DNA of 64,000 nt from Acidimicrobiaceae bacterium UBA7830 (lineage in GTDB: Bacteria > Actinomycetota > Acidimicrobiia > Acidimicrobiales > Ilumatobacteraceae). Both the position numbers and the translations under genes were made by a program. The notes under the pieces were generated by a model. The model was not told the origin of the DNA, searched no databases, and saw only the letters and a list, made by a program, of their open reading frames with translations. How positions within the stretch are numbered: position 1 is the first letter of the stretch; every line of letters begins with the position of its first letter. The stretch spans positions 15,291 through 79,290 of the forward strand of contig DLTS01000059.1 of assembly GCA_002501485.1 (NCBI GenBank), written 5' to 3'. Shown in pieces: positions 9,683-17,162 of the stretch.

Positions 9683-10354
9683 TCAGCCGGCGTCTGAATC
9701 GCCAGAGTCATCAGAGCCACCATCGGATGACCCGTCAGATGCCTCTGCGTCACCCTCCTCGCCTTCGCCTTCCTCGGCAGCTGGCTCTTCAGCGGCAACG
9801 CGGAGCGTGACGACGGTGACAACGGTTTGATCTTCTGCGCTGACGGCAGCGACGCCGCTCGGCAGGTCGACATCAGCAACGGTGATGACGGTGTCGACCG
9901 TCATTTCGTTGATATCGATAACAAGTTCGTCAGGAATGTTACGGGGGGTCGTGCGAACTTGGATTTCCATCATCTGCTGGTCGACGAGGCCGTTATTCAT
10001 TGCGACCTGCTTAGCTTCGCCCTGGAGGCGGACTGGCACGCTCACAGTGATTTCCTCGGTGAGGTCGATCTGGATGAAGTCGACGTGAGCCACGGTGCGC
10101 CGCACCGGGTGTCGCTGCACTTCTTTCACGATGGCGGGGTACACATTTCCATCGACGGTGAGGTCGAGAATCGTGTTCATTCCCGCTGCTCCTGAGAGGG
10201 CAAGGCGCAGATCTCGGCGATTAACGGAGACGCTGATTGGTTCCATGCCTTGTCCGTAGACGACAGCAGGGATGCGATCCTCACGGCGAATGCGGCGTGA
10301 TTCTGCACTTCCGGTCGTGCGACCGGCTTCGGCGATGAGAACTGAATCTGACAT
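9683..10354 (-). CDS. rplY: 50S ribosomal protein bL25, CTC form with acidic tail
   Basis: 5S-rRNA-binding ribosomal protein of the long general-stress (CTC) type, 223 residues. The N-terminal L25 domain covers roughly residues 1-95 (TTGSAESRRIRREDRIPAVVYG) and a beta-rich CTC domain extends to about 185. The final 37 residues are low complexity, with 15 Glu/Asp plus many Ser and Gly, and are likely disordered. A GAGG six bases before the ATG can serve as ribosome binding site. About 210 bp without a convincing gene separate it from prs, so it may have its own promoter. Confidence 0.95.
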   Translation of the reverse strand: MSDSVLIAEAGRTTGSAESRRIRREDRIPAVVYGQGMEPISVSVNRRDLRLALSGAAGMNTILDLTVDGNVYPAIVKEVQRHPVRRTVAHVDFIQIDLTEEITVSVPVRLQGEAKQVAMNNGLVDQQMMEIQVRTTPRNIPDELVIDINEMTVDTVITVADVDLPSGVAAVSAEDQTVVTVVTLRVAAEEPAAEEGEGEEGDAEASDGSSDGGSDDSGDSDAG

Positions 10355-10565
10355 GGGGAGCCTCGAGTTACCTAGACCTTAGGATGAACTGGTGCGGCGG
10401 CAGGATTACCTCCACAGCGCCTTCTGAGGCTATCGGCGACTTGTCAAGGCCACACCTGCTGTGCAACGGTTCTGGCACAAGGTCATCCGCGTCATCGGCG
10501 ATCGACATCAACTCGAGGGATTCAGCACTCCCAACCTCATCGGGGGGCAATGATGCCGTGCGACA

Positions 10566-11567
10566 TTAGGCGTAATTTTCGCCGCTGAAGATTTCACTCA
10601 CACTCGTGTCGTCGAATACCGCAGACAGAGCTTGAGCGATGAGTGGCGCAATCGACAGCACTTCGACCTGTGAGAGCCGCTTGTGTTCTGGCATTGGCAG
10701 CGTGTTGGTGAGAACTAGGCGCTCAAGAGGCGATGCGCTGAGCCGCTCGACTGCAGGTCCTGAGAGCACCCCGTGGGTCGCCATAGCCCAGACTTCGGTA
10801 GCGCCTCGCTCGAGGAGAATTTCCGCCGCCGAGACGATTGTTCCGCCGGTATCGATCATGTCGTCGGTCAAGACGCACAGACGTCCCTTTACATCGCCGA
10901 TGACTTCTTTTGCTTCGACGACATTCGCCTGACCCTTTGGACGGCGTTTGTAGATAAATGCGATATCGGCCTCGCAGTCGTGAAGGTGCTGAGCCATGCG
11001 CTCCGCTACCTTGATGCGTCCCGAATCGGGAGACACGATCACCGGAGCGTCGGGGGCGTTTTGGCGGATGTAGTTCTCGAGAACGGGTGCGGCGGTGAGA
11101 TGGTCAACCGGCCCATCGAAAAACCCCTGAATCTGTCCGGAGTGAAGGTCGATTGAAATGAGACGATTTGCACCCGCGAGTTTGAACATGTCGGCCACGA
11201 GTCGAGCGGTCACGGGTTCGCGCCCTTCTGCTTTGCGGTCTTGTCGCGCGTATCCGTAAAACGGACACACCGCAGTGATCCGCTTTGCTGATGCCCGGGC
11301 TGCAGCGTCGATCATTGCGAGTTGTTCCATGATGGAGTCGTTTACCGAGCTGCCATCGATGCCGAAATGGCTTTGCATGATGAACACGTCAGTACCACGA
11401 ACACTTTCAGCGAAACGCGGCCGGATTTCACCGTTCGAGAACTGGGTGATATTTGGGTCGCCTAAGGAGAGTCCGAGATGTTGAGCGACCTCACCCGCAA
11501 GGTTTGGATGCGTGCGCCCGGAGTACAGCGCAAGCTTCTTCGTTGTTACCTTTTCGAGTGACTCCAC
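10566..11567 (-). CDS. prs: ribose-phosphate pyrophosphokinase
   Basis: Makes PRPP from ribose 5-phosphate and ATP for purine, pyrimidine, histidine, tryptophan and NAD synthesis. About 333 residues. Conserved pieces include KLALYSGRTHPNLAGEV at the N-terminus, FSNGEIRPRF, the flexible-loop region YARQDRK, and the PRPP-binding loop DDMIDTGGTIVSAAE. I chose GTG 11567 because GGGGGAG lies just upstream; the TTG at 11588 would place that site inside the gene. It lies between glmU and rplY, the standard actinobacterial order. Confidence 0.95.
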   Translation of the reverse strand: MESLEKVTTKKLALYSGRTHPNLAGEVAQHLGLSLGDPNITQFSNGEIRPRFAESVRGTDVFIMQSHFGIDGSSVNDSIMEQLAMIDAAARASAKRITAVCPFYGYARQDRKAEGREPVTARLVADMFKLAGANRLISIDLHSGQIQGFFDGPVDHLTAAPVLENYIRQNAPDAPVIVSPDSGRIKVAERMAQHLHDCEADIAFIYKRRPKGQANVVEAKEVIGDVKGRLCVLTDDMIDTGGTIVSAAEILLERGATEVWAMATHGVLSGPAVERLSASPLERLVLTNTLPMPEHKRLSQVEVLSIAPLIAQALSAVFDDTSVSEIFSGENYA

Positions 11568-11605
11568 CTTGCTCCCCCTCTGCGCCAAAGATTGACGCCT
11601 ACTTC

Positions 11606-11632
11606 ATCCTAGAACGCTGGCCTACTTCTCAA
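11606..11632 (-). promoter_or_regulatory. possible prs promoter
   Basis: On the minus strand TTGAGA (11632-11627) and TAGGAT (11611-11606) are separated by 15 bp, about 40 bp upstream of the prs GTG. The spacing is shorter than the usual 17, so this is a weak proposal; prs could also be read from the glmU transcript. Confidence 0.3.
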
Positions 11633-11681
11633 CTAGGTCACAAGAGCGGATCAGCTGTATTCGGCTATTCGGTGAAGTGGC

Positions 11682-12443
11682 TCAGCCGTTGTGGTGATCT
11701 CTGGCGAGCATGATGTGCTCAACTTCTACAAGCTGTTCATGGTCGTTCACACCCCGAGCTTCGTCTGGTTCGGTGCTGACCGATCCAACGTGTCCGTCTT
11801 GAGCGAGGGTGGTGATCGCATCGGTGAGGTAGTACTCGTGTTGGGAGTTATCGGTACTAAGTTCGCTCAGTGCGGGCAGCAACTGGGCATGGTTGAACAC
11901 ATAGACCCCGGCATTCCACTCTGTGATGAGCAGCTCAGCCGGTGAGGCATCGCGTTGTTCAACAATTCGCTCGACAGAGCCGTCAGCTTTTCGAACGATG
12001 CGCCCGTAGCCGGTGGGGTCATCGAGTTCACTCGTGAGAAGTGTCAATGAGTGGCTGTTCGCAATGTGATTCGATACAAGACGATTGATGGTCTCTGCGG
12101 TTAAGAGCGGGGTATCTCCTGGAAGCACGATCACTGCGTCATCGGCTGATGGCGCAGAGAGAGCGGTAACTCCGATTTGGGTGGCGTGACCGGTTCCGTG
12201 CTGCTCATGTTGAGTCGCGAACCTGATATTGGCCCAGGTGGGCGCCGCTTGTTGAACGGTCTCTACGACGAGGTCACCACCATGCCCAACTACAACAGAG
12301 ATCTCATCGGGTTGGGTAGCGGCGAGCGCATCAACGACATGCAGCACCATCGCTTTCCCACAAACTTCATGCAGCGGCTTTGGCAGATCGGACTTCATAC
12401 GGGTTCCGGCCCCTGCAGCGAGAACGACGGCACGGAGGGTCAT
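11682..12443 (-). CDS. glmU: GlmU-like N-acetylglucosamine-1-phosphate uridylyltransferase, single domain
   Basis: 253-residue nucleotidyltransferase making UDP-GlcNAc from GlcNAc-1-phosphate and UTP for peptidoglycan. The start MTLRAVVLAAGAGTRMKSDLPKPL carries the nucleotide-binding signature, and the protein ends just after EARGVNDHEQLVEVEHIM, where bifunctional GlmU (about 450-480 residues) would enter its left-handed beta-helix acetyltransferase. That second half is absent here and in the 115 bp that follow. The ATG at 12443 uses the last base of the tRNA-Gln CCA as its A, leaving no room for a Shine-Dalgarno outside the tRNA. The longer frame to 12566 only reads through the tRNA and is rejected. 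Confidence 0.85.
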   Translation of the reverse strand: MTLRAVVLAAGAGTRMKSDLPKPLHEVCGKAMVLHVVDALAATQPDEISVVVGHGGDLVVETVQQAAPTWANIRFATQHEQHGTGHATQIGVTALSAPSADDAVIVLPGDTPLLTAETINRLVSNHIANSHSLTLLTSELDDPTGYGRIVRKADGSVERIVEQRDASPAELLITEWNAGVYVFNHAQLLPALSELSTDNSQHEYYLTDAITTLAQDGHVGSVSTEPDEARGVNDHEQLVEVEHIMLARDHHNG

Positions 12444-12517
12444 GGTTCCGGGGAGAGGACTCGAACCCCTACAAACGGCACCAAAAACCGCTGTCCTGCC
12501 AATTAGACGACCCCGGA
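12443..12517 (-). tRNA. tRNA-Gln (anticodon UUG), CCA encoded
   Basis: The minus strand folds as a cloverleaf. The acceptor TCCGGGG pairs with CCCCGGA, the D stem is GTC/GAC, and the anticodon loop TTTTGGT gives anticodon TTG. The T arm contains GTTCGAGTC. The discriminator is A, followed by an encoded CCA at 12445-12443. The final A is also the first base of the glmU ATG. A TACCGT box (12534-12529) lies 11 bp upstream as a possible -10. Confidence 0.95.
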
Positions 12518-12633
12518 TCGTTCTCCATACGGTACCGCCTGATTCGTTGGTCTCTGCGCCGAGCACTGCATCTCAGAAAAGTTGAGTTTCTCGTCGACTG
12601 GTCCTGGAGAGCGTGAACAAGAGTTTGTGGCGG

Positions 12634-12639
12634 TAGCGT
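12634..12639 (+). promoter_or_regulatory. -10-like box before the bS22-like gene
   Basis: TAGCGT ends 10 bp before the ATG at 12650, with no Shine-Dalgarno between. This fits the TANNNT pattern of actinobacterial -10 elements and would give a transcript with almost no leader. No clear -35 is visible. Confidence 0.4.
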
Positions 12640-12649
12640 CTGCAAACCT

Positions 12650-12742
12650 ATGGGTTCGCTCGTCAAGAAGCGCCGCAAGCGCATGCGTAAAAAAAAGCAC
12701 AAGAAGATGTTGCGACGGACGCGTCACCAACGTCGCAAATAG
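12650..12742 (+). CDS. bS22-like small ribosomal protein (AURKAIP1/COX24 domain)
   Basis: 30-residue, extremely basic protein starting MGSLVKKRRKRMRKKKHKKM and ending RRTRHQRRK. This matches the actinobacterial AURKAIP1/COX24-domain microprotein identified in mycobacterial 30S subunits as bS22. More than half of the residues are Lys or Arg, fitting an rRNA-embedded peptide. It lies alone on the plus strand between tRNA-Gln and the convergent ispE gene, with 9 bp to the ispE stop. It is easily missed by gene finders because of its size. Confidence 0.85.
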   Translation: MGSLVKKRRKRMRKKKHKKMLRRTRHQRRK

Positions 12743-12751
12743 CGCCGTCCT

Positions 12752-13495
12752 TTACATCGCTTTTCTCGTCCGCGCAACGTGCACAACAGCGCCCTCGCCG
12801 ATCAATTCGACGAGGGCGTCATCGCGCTCACCCTCAACAAACCAAGTAGACCCGCTCCCTGCAAGTGCTGGAACAGTGCCGGTAAGACTCATAATCTGTT
12901 CGCGCCACCATTTAAGTTTGGGCTCCACATGCAGAGCGGCCGGTTCGAGATCATTCAGACCCTCACCGGTCGGACCGCCAAGTTCATCCCACGTTCGATA
13001 GACCGCAAGAGTGCTGACGTGCAGCGGCGGTGCAACCAGTGTGAAGGTGAGGTCAAGATGCGGGAGAGGCTCAATGTTCTCACCAATTCCGGTGATCCGA
13101 GCTCTCCCGCCGCGAAGACAAAAGGGGACGTCGGCCCCAAGTGTGACCGTCGATGCCGCGTTGGAGATACCAGCCCACCTCAGCACTGCTGCTGCATCGG
13201 CTGAACCCCCGCCGAGACCGCCTCCATGGGGGATGTTCTTTTCAAGATGAATTGATGCAGGACGTTGAGCGAACTTTGTGGCGGCGAGGCAGAGGTTGCT
13301 TGAATCTGCAGGAACACCTTTGGCGAACGGTCCGCTTACCGATAGCGAAGACTTTTCGGCTTCGGCGATTGTCAACGTGTCGCAGAGGTCAAGCGTGACC
13401 ATTTCTGCATCGATGAGGTGAAAGCCGTCAGAGCGAATCCCGGTGACTCGAAGAGAGATGGTTAGTTTTGCGGGGGCGTTAATCGTGGCGCTCAT
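12752..13495 (-). CDS. ispE: 4-diphosphocytidyl-2-C-methyl-D-erythritol kinase
   Basis: GHMP kinase of the non-mevalonate isoprenoid pathway; phosphorylates CDP-methylerythritol. 247 residues from the ATG at 13495. INAPAKLTISLRV near the N-terminus and the ATP-binding glycine-rich PHGGGLGGGSADAAAVL are diagnostic, and GSGSTWF near the C-terminus matches the third GHMP motif. The ATG overlaps the rsmA stop (ATGA), so translation is coupled. An upstream in-frame start at 13525 would lie within rsmA and lacks conserved residues. Confidence 0.94.
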   Translation of the reverse strand: MSATINAPAKLTISLRVTGIRSDGFHLIDAEMVTLDLCDTLTIAEAEKSSLSVSGPFAKGVPADSSNLCLAATKFAQRPASIHLEKNIPHGGGLGGGSADAAAVLRWAGISNAASTVTLGADVPFCLRGGRARITGIGENIEPLPHLDLTFTLVAPPLHVSTLAVYRTWDELGGPTGEGLNDLEPAALHVEPKLKWWREQIMSLTGTVPALAGSGSTWFVEGERDDALVELIGEGAVVHVARTRKAM

Positions 13496-14304
13496 GCCGA
13501 GACTGCTTTTGTGAGCGCATACCACTCATCGAGTGAGAGCGTTTCAGGGCGTCGCTGAGAGTCGATGTGGGCACTCGCAAACTGTTCTGCGTCGACAGCG
13601 GTACTCAGCGAGCGGCGAAGCATCTTTCGACGCTGACCAAATGCGGTCTTCACGAGCGAAAACATGGTGTCGACGTTCACCTCAGCCAAGGTGTCTCTGC
13701 GGCGAATGTCAACGAGAGCGGATTCAACATTTGGCTGGGGCATGAAGACCGTGCGAGGGATGTGGGCAACCTTTTTGGCATGTGCGTAGTGCGCAACCTT
13801 GATGCTGACAGCCCCGTATTGTTTCGATCCCTCAGATGCGACGAAGCGGTTTGCTGCCTCATCTTGGACGAGAATCAACATTCGTGAAATCTGCGGCACG
13901 TCATCGAGCAGGTCGCAGACGAGCGGTGTTGCAATGTTGTAGGGAAGATTGGCGACAAGTACCCAATCATCGGTTTTGACAACTGCATGCCAGTCGACCT
14001 GCATCGCATCGGCCTCAATGACTGAGATGTTGTCGTCGTCGGGCACAACATCGCGAAGCGCAGTAACCATTCCTCGGTCGTATTCGATCGCAACAATGCG
14101 TGGTCGATATTCGTGAAGGGCGAGGGTGAGCGAGCCGAGGCCAGGGCCGATTTCAAGGACATTGTCGGTCGATGTGACCTCGGCTAACGCAGCGATTCGC
14201 CGAGCTGTATTGGCATCGGCCATGAAATTTTGTCCAAGATCTCGTCGAAGATGAAGATCGTGGGCTTCGAGTAACTCTTTGATCTGAGACTTGCTGTGAG
14301 TCAC
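13492..14304 (-). CDS. rsmA: 16S rRNA (adenine1518-N6/adenine1519-N6)-dimethyltransferase
   Basis: KsgA-type SAM-dependent methyltransferase that dimethylates two adjacent adenines in the 3' helix of 16S rRNA. 270 residues. The start DLGQNFMADANTARRI is characteristic, the SAM-binding loop is LEIGPGLGSLTLAL, and the catalytic motif is NLPYNIATPL. Both ends overlap neighbours by four bases (ATGA): ispE downstream and the RlpA-like gene upstream. Confidence 0.96.
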   Translation of the reverse strand: MTHSKSQIKELLEAHDLHLRRDLGQNFMADANTARRIAALAEVTSTDNVLEIGPGLGSLTLALHEYRPRIVAIEYDRGMVTALRDVVPDDDNISVIEADAMQVDWHAVVKTDDWVLVANLPYNIATPLVCDLLDDVPQISRMLILVQDEAANRFVASEGSKQYGAVSIKVAHYAHAKKVAHIPRTVFMPQPNVESALVDIRRRDTLAEVNVDTMFSLVKTAFGQRRKMLRRSLSTAVDAEQFASAHIDSQRRPETLSLDEWYALTKAVSA

Positions 14305-14804
14305 CAGCGATACTCCACGGTGATCGGAGCATCGGTGGGGTCGCCGATCGCAGCAAATCGGTTGGGGTGCATAATGATGTCTGCGGCATTCTCATCGAGA
14401 GCAAGGGCGGCGATGCAGGTGGTCGATCGGCTGTTATCGAGATTGACGATGGTGACGAACATGCCGAGTTCAGCGCCTCGAGCAAAGCACACATCGTTCG
14501 CTTCGATGCTGTAATCGAATGACGCCGTCCCTCGAAATGCGCTATTCGAGTCGGGCACAGCGATGACGGCTCCTCCCGATGGAGGTGTCGTCACACTTCG
14601 ATCAAACTGTGCAAGTCCGGGTTGACCGAGTGGGTCTTCACTAGAGCGCGTTGTTGTCGGTTGCTCAACTGCGACGGTGATGAGAGTGGAAGCGACATCA
14701 CCTTCATCGCGGGCGCTAAAGAGAAATGCCACAGGGACCGCCACGATTGTGATTGCGGCGGCGAACGCAACGCGGCGACGCTGAGCACTTTGGCTGTCGA
14801 TCAT
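14301..14804 (-). CDS. secreted or membrane-anchored RlpA-like (double-psi beta-barrel) protein
   Basis: 167 residues. One hydrophobic segment near the N-terminus (residues 11-29, after QRRR) acts as signal or anchor, then a Thr/Ser/Pro-rich linker, then a C-terminal domain from about residue 90. That domain resembles RlpA-like double-psi beta-barrels: RGTASFDYS, CFARGAELGMFVTIVNLDNS and RSTTC. Its two cysteines may form a disulfide outside the membrane. It sits between tatD and rsmA, overlapping both by four bases; in mycobacteria this slot holds the resuscitation factor gene rpfB. A cell-wall-remodelling role is an inference from that position and fold. Confidence 0.7.
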   Translation of the reverse strand: MIDSQSAQRRRVAFAAAITIVAVPVAFLFSARDEGDVASTLITVAVEQPTTTRSSEDPLGQPGLAQFDRSVTTPPSGGAVIAVPDSNSAFRGTASFDYSIEANDVCFARGAELGMFVTIVNLDNSRSTTCIAALALDENAADIIMHPNRFAAIGDPTDAPITVEYRW

Positions 14805-15574
14805 GTGAGGCCAAATACGCTGCGAGTGTTTCGAGAGGTAGCGGCCGCAACGTCGAGTGCCGATTCGTTTCGCAGATCGGCAATTGCGGTTCCGACTGTT
14901 GCAACGTTGGCCGGCTGATTCGGCTTGCCTCGAAATGGAACAGGAGCAAGATAGGGGCTATCGGTTTCGACGAGCATTCGGTCGAGAGGGCAGGCCTGAG
15001 CCGCGAGTTGAAGGTCGGTTGCTGAGCGGAAGGTCACGATGCCAGAAAAACTCACGTAGGTATCCCGCTCAAGACAGCGCTCTAGTTCTATGGGTCCGCC
15101 TGTGAAACAGTGAAACACTGTGCGTGAGGGCACACCAGCGGAGTCAAGGATGTCGAACGTGTCGTCCCAGGCACTTCGGGTGTGAATGACCAATGGCAGG
15201 TCTCGATCGTGAGCGATCGCTATTTGTTCTTCGAATGCTGAACGCTGTTGGTCGCGAGGCGAGTTGTCGTAATGGTAGTCGAGTCCCGCCTCTCCGATGG
15301 CGACGACGCGAGGCTCATCAAGAAGGTCAGTAATCGAGGCAACACCGTCGCTTGCCTCATGGGGATGAAGGCCGACGGTGGCGAATACATCATCGTGATG
15401 ACGGGCAGCATCGATCGCAGCGAGACTGCTGTCTCGGTCACAACCAACTACGACGAATGCCTCAACTCCAGCCTTACGTGCCAAATCGAGAGCGGCGTGC
15501 GCTCCTCCGGGGGTGCGCTCGTCATAGACATGGCAATGGGAGTCGATCCAGCGAGGTTGTGAGCGCCCGGTCAT
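14801..15574 (-). CDS. tatD: TatD family metal-dependent DNase
   Basis: TIM-barrel hydrolase that trims DNA or RNA ends. About 257 residues from the ATG at 15574. Metal ligands are visible: WIDSHCHVYDE (His13, His15), IGEAGLDYHYD (Glu), LVIHTRSA (His) and VETDSPYLAP (Asp). Family signatures VGLHPHEA and HCFTGG are present. A TTG start at 15586 would overlap metG by 11 bases; the ATG two bases after the metG stop is preferred. It is part of the metG-tatD-rlpA-like-rsmA-ispE operon. Confidence 0.93.
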   Translation of the reverse strand: MTGRSQPRWIDSHCHVYDERTPGGAHAALDLARKAGVEAFVVVGCDRDSSLAAIDAARHHDDVFATVGLHPHEASDGVASITDLLDEPRVVAIGEAGLDYHYDNSPRDQQRSAFEEQIAIAHDRDLPLVIHTRSAWDDTFDILDSAGVPSRTVFHCFTGGPIELERCLERDTYVSFSGIVTFRSATDLQLAAQACPLDRMLVETDSPYLAPVPFRGKPNQPANVATVGTAIADLRNESALDVAAATSRNTRSVFGLT

Positions 15575-15575
15575 G

Positions 15576-17084
15576 TCAACTCGCAATGCGGGGAAAGAGC
15601 GGTGTGCCCTTTTCGACAGGTGCGCCGCCTGCGTAGCCGCCCCACTCGACAGCAGATGGGATGCGCTGCTCGGTCACCGAGCCGCTAAGTCCGAGGCGTT
15701 GCCAGATGAGTTCGCTGGTCTGAGGAATAGCCGGGCTCGAAAGGACGGTGATTATTCGCAGTGCTTCAAGGGCGTCACCCATGACAGCATCGACTTCTTC
15801 GCTCGGCTCAGATTTCCATGGCTCGTTTGTTTCTAGATAGGCGTTTGTCGCCCTGATCAGACCCCAGGTGGCATCAAGAGCTCGTGAAGGAGCGACAGCA
15901 TCCCATCCTGTTAGGGCGCCTGCGACAGCAGTTGCGGCGGCTTCCGCCAGGGGAGAGTCTGATCGGGGGGCGGGACCGACACCGCCACATTTCTTTCCAA
16001 CAACAGTTGCGACGCGGGCTGCAAGGTTGCCGAGGTTGTTTGCAAGGTCTGAGTTATAGCGACCCACGAGGCCTTCGAATGAGAAGTCGCCATCTGATCC
16101 GTATGAGGTCTCCGCAAGCACGTAATAGCGGAATCCATCGACTCCAACGACGTCGATGAGGTCGAGGGGATTAACGACATTTCCGGTGCTTTTCGCCATC
16201 TTTTCGCCATCGACAAGAAGCCATCCGCCTACAGCCCAACCCTTTGGAAGATCAATTCCCGCACTCATCAACATTGCAGGCCAGTAGACGCAGTGGTGGC
16301 GAATGATGTCTTTGCCAATGAGGTGGTAATCGACTGGCCAGCGGTTGGTGTAATCGATTGATGGGTCTCCGAACCCTGTTGCCGACAGGTAATTGGTGAG
16401 GGCATCGAACCAGACGTAGGCAACGTGACGTTCATCCCAGGGAAGTGGGATACCCCAGTCGAGACTCGTTCGACTCACCGAGAAATCACGCAAGCCACCG
16501 CGGATGAGACCGAGAGCCTCGTTACCCCGAAAGTCAGGCTTGATCGCTCCTGGATGCTCGTCGTACCACTTCAACAGTCGGTCTTGAAAGCGGCTAAGCC
16601 GGAAGAAGTAATTTTCTTCTTCGAAATGGTCGACTGGGCGCTTATGAATTGGGCAGACACCTCCATCGAGCAGTTCTTCATCAGTGAAATATTCTTCGCA
16701 CGCCACGCAGTACTTTCCCGAATAGGTGTCGAGTTCGATATCGCCAGCGTCATAGCAACGCTGGAGGAGTTCTTTTACTGCTGCGTGATGGCGTAGTTCG
16801 GTGGTTCGGATGAAGTCATCGTTCGAGATATTGAGGCGCCTCCATGCATCAGCAAACTTTGGGGCGATGGTGTCGCAAAATGCTTGAGGGGTCTGCCCTG
16901 CTGCGTCCGCGGCTTGACGAATTTTGAGGCCGTGTTCATCGGTGCCGGTGAGGTACATAACATCGTCACCGAGCAGGCGACGCCAACGGCTGAGTGCATC
17001 GCCAACAATGGTCGTGTACGCATGACCAAGGTGTGGTTCTGCATTGACGTAATAAATCGGGGTAGTGACGTAAAAGCCGCTCAC
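15576..17084 (-). CDS. metG: methionyl-tRNA synthetase
   Basis: Class I aminoacyl-tRNA synthetase charging tRNA-Met. 502 residues. The HIGH motif appears as HLGH at residues 18-21 and KMSKS as KMAKS at 295-299. The connective-peptide zinc knuckle has Cys126, Cys129, Cys144 and His147. The C-terminal tRNA-binding EMAP-like domain of longer MetG proteins is absent, as is usual for this short actinobacterial form. It heads the minus-strand operon through ispE and is divergent from the thioesterase gene. Confidence 0.96.
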   Translation of the reverse strand: MSGFYVTTPIYYVNAEPHLGHAYTTIVGDALSRWRRLLGDDVMYLTGTDEHGLKIRQAADAAGQTPQAFCDTIAPKFADAWRRLNISNDDFIRTTELRHHAAVKELLQRCYDAGDIELDTYSGKYCVACEEYFTDEELLDGGVCPIHKRPVDHFEEENYFFRLSRFQDRLLKWYDEHPGAIKPDFRGNEALGLIRGGLRDFSVSRTSLDWGIPLPWDERHVAYVWFDALTNYLSATGFGDPSIDYTNRWPVDYHLIGKDIIRHHCVYWPAMLMSAGIDLPKGWAVGGWLLVDGEKMAKSTGNVVNPLDLIDVVGVDGFRYYVLAETSYGSDGDFSFEGLVGRYNSDLANNLGNLAARVATVVGKKCGGVGPAPRSDSPLAEAAATAVAGALTGWDAVAPSRALDATWGLIRATNAYLETNEPWKSEPSEEVDAVMGDALEALRIITVLSSPAIPQTSELIWQRLGLSGSVTEQRIPSAVEWGGYAGGAPVEKGTPLFPRIAS

Positions 17085-17162
17085 TATCTAGACGCTATCG
17101 GTGTCGCCATGTTGAGGCTCGGCATGTGAGGGGTTCGGTGGTTGGCGGTAGTTTCGACACTC

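Noticed and set aside
10368..10550. 60-codon frame between rplY and prs
   Set aside because: It has no recognisable motif, and an overlapping frame on the other strand is equally long. The 210 bp here more likely hold the rplY promoter, though I could not pick out a convincing one.
12444..12566. N-terminal extension of the glmU frame
   Set aside because: It reads straight through the tRNA-Gln gene; the conserved protein start is MTLRAVVLAAG at 12443.
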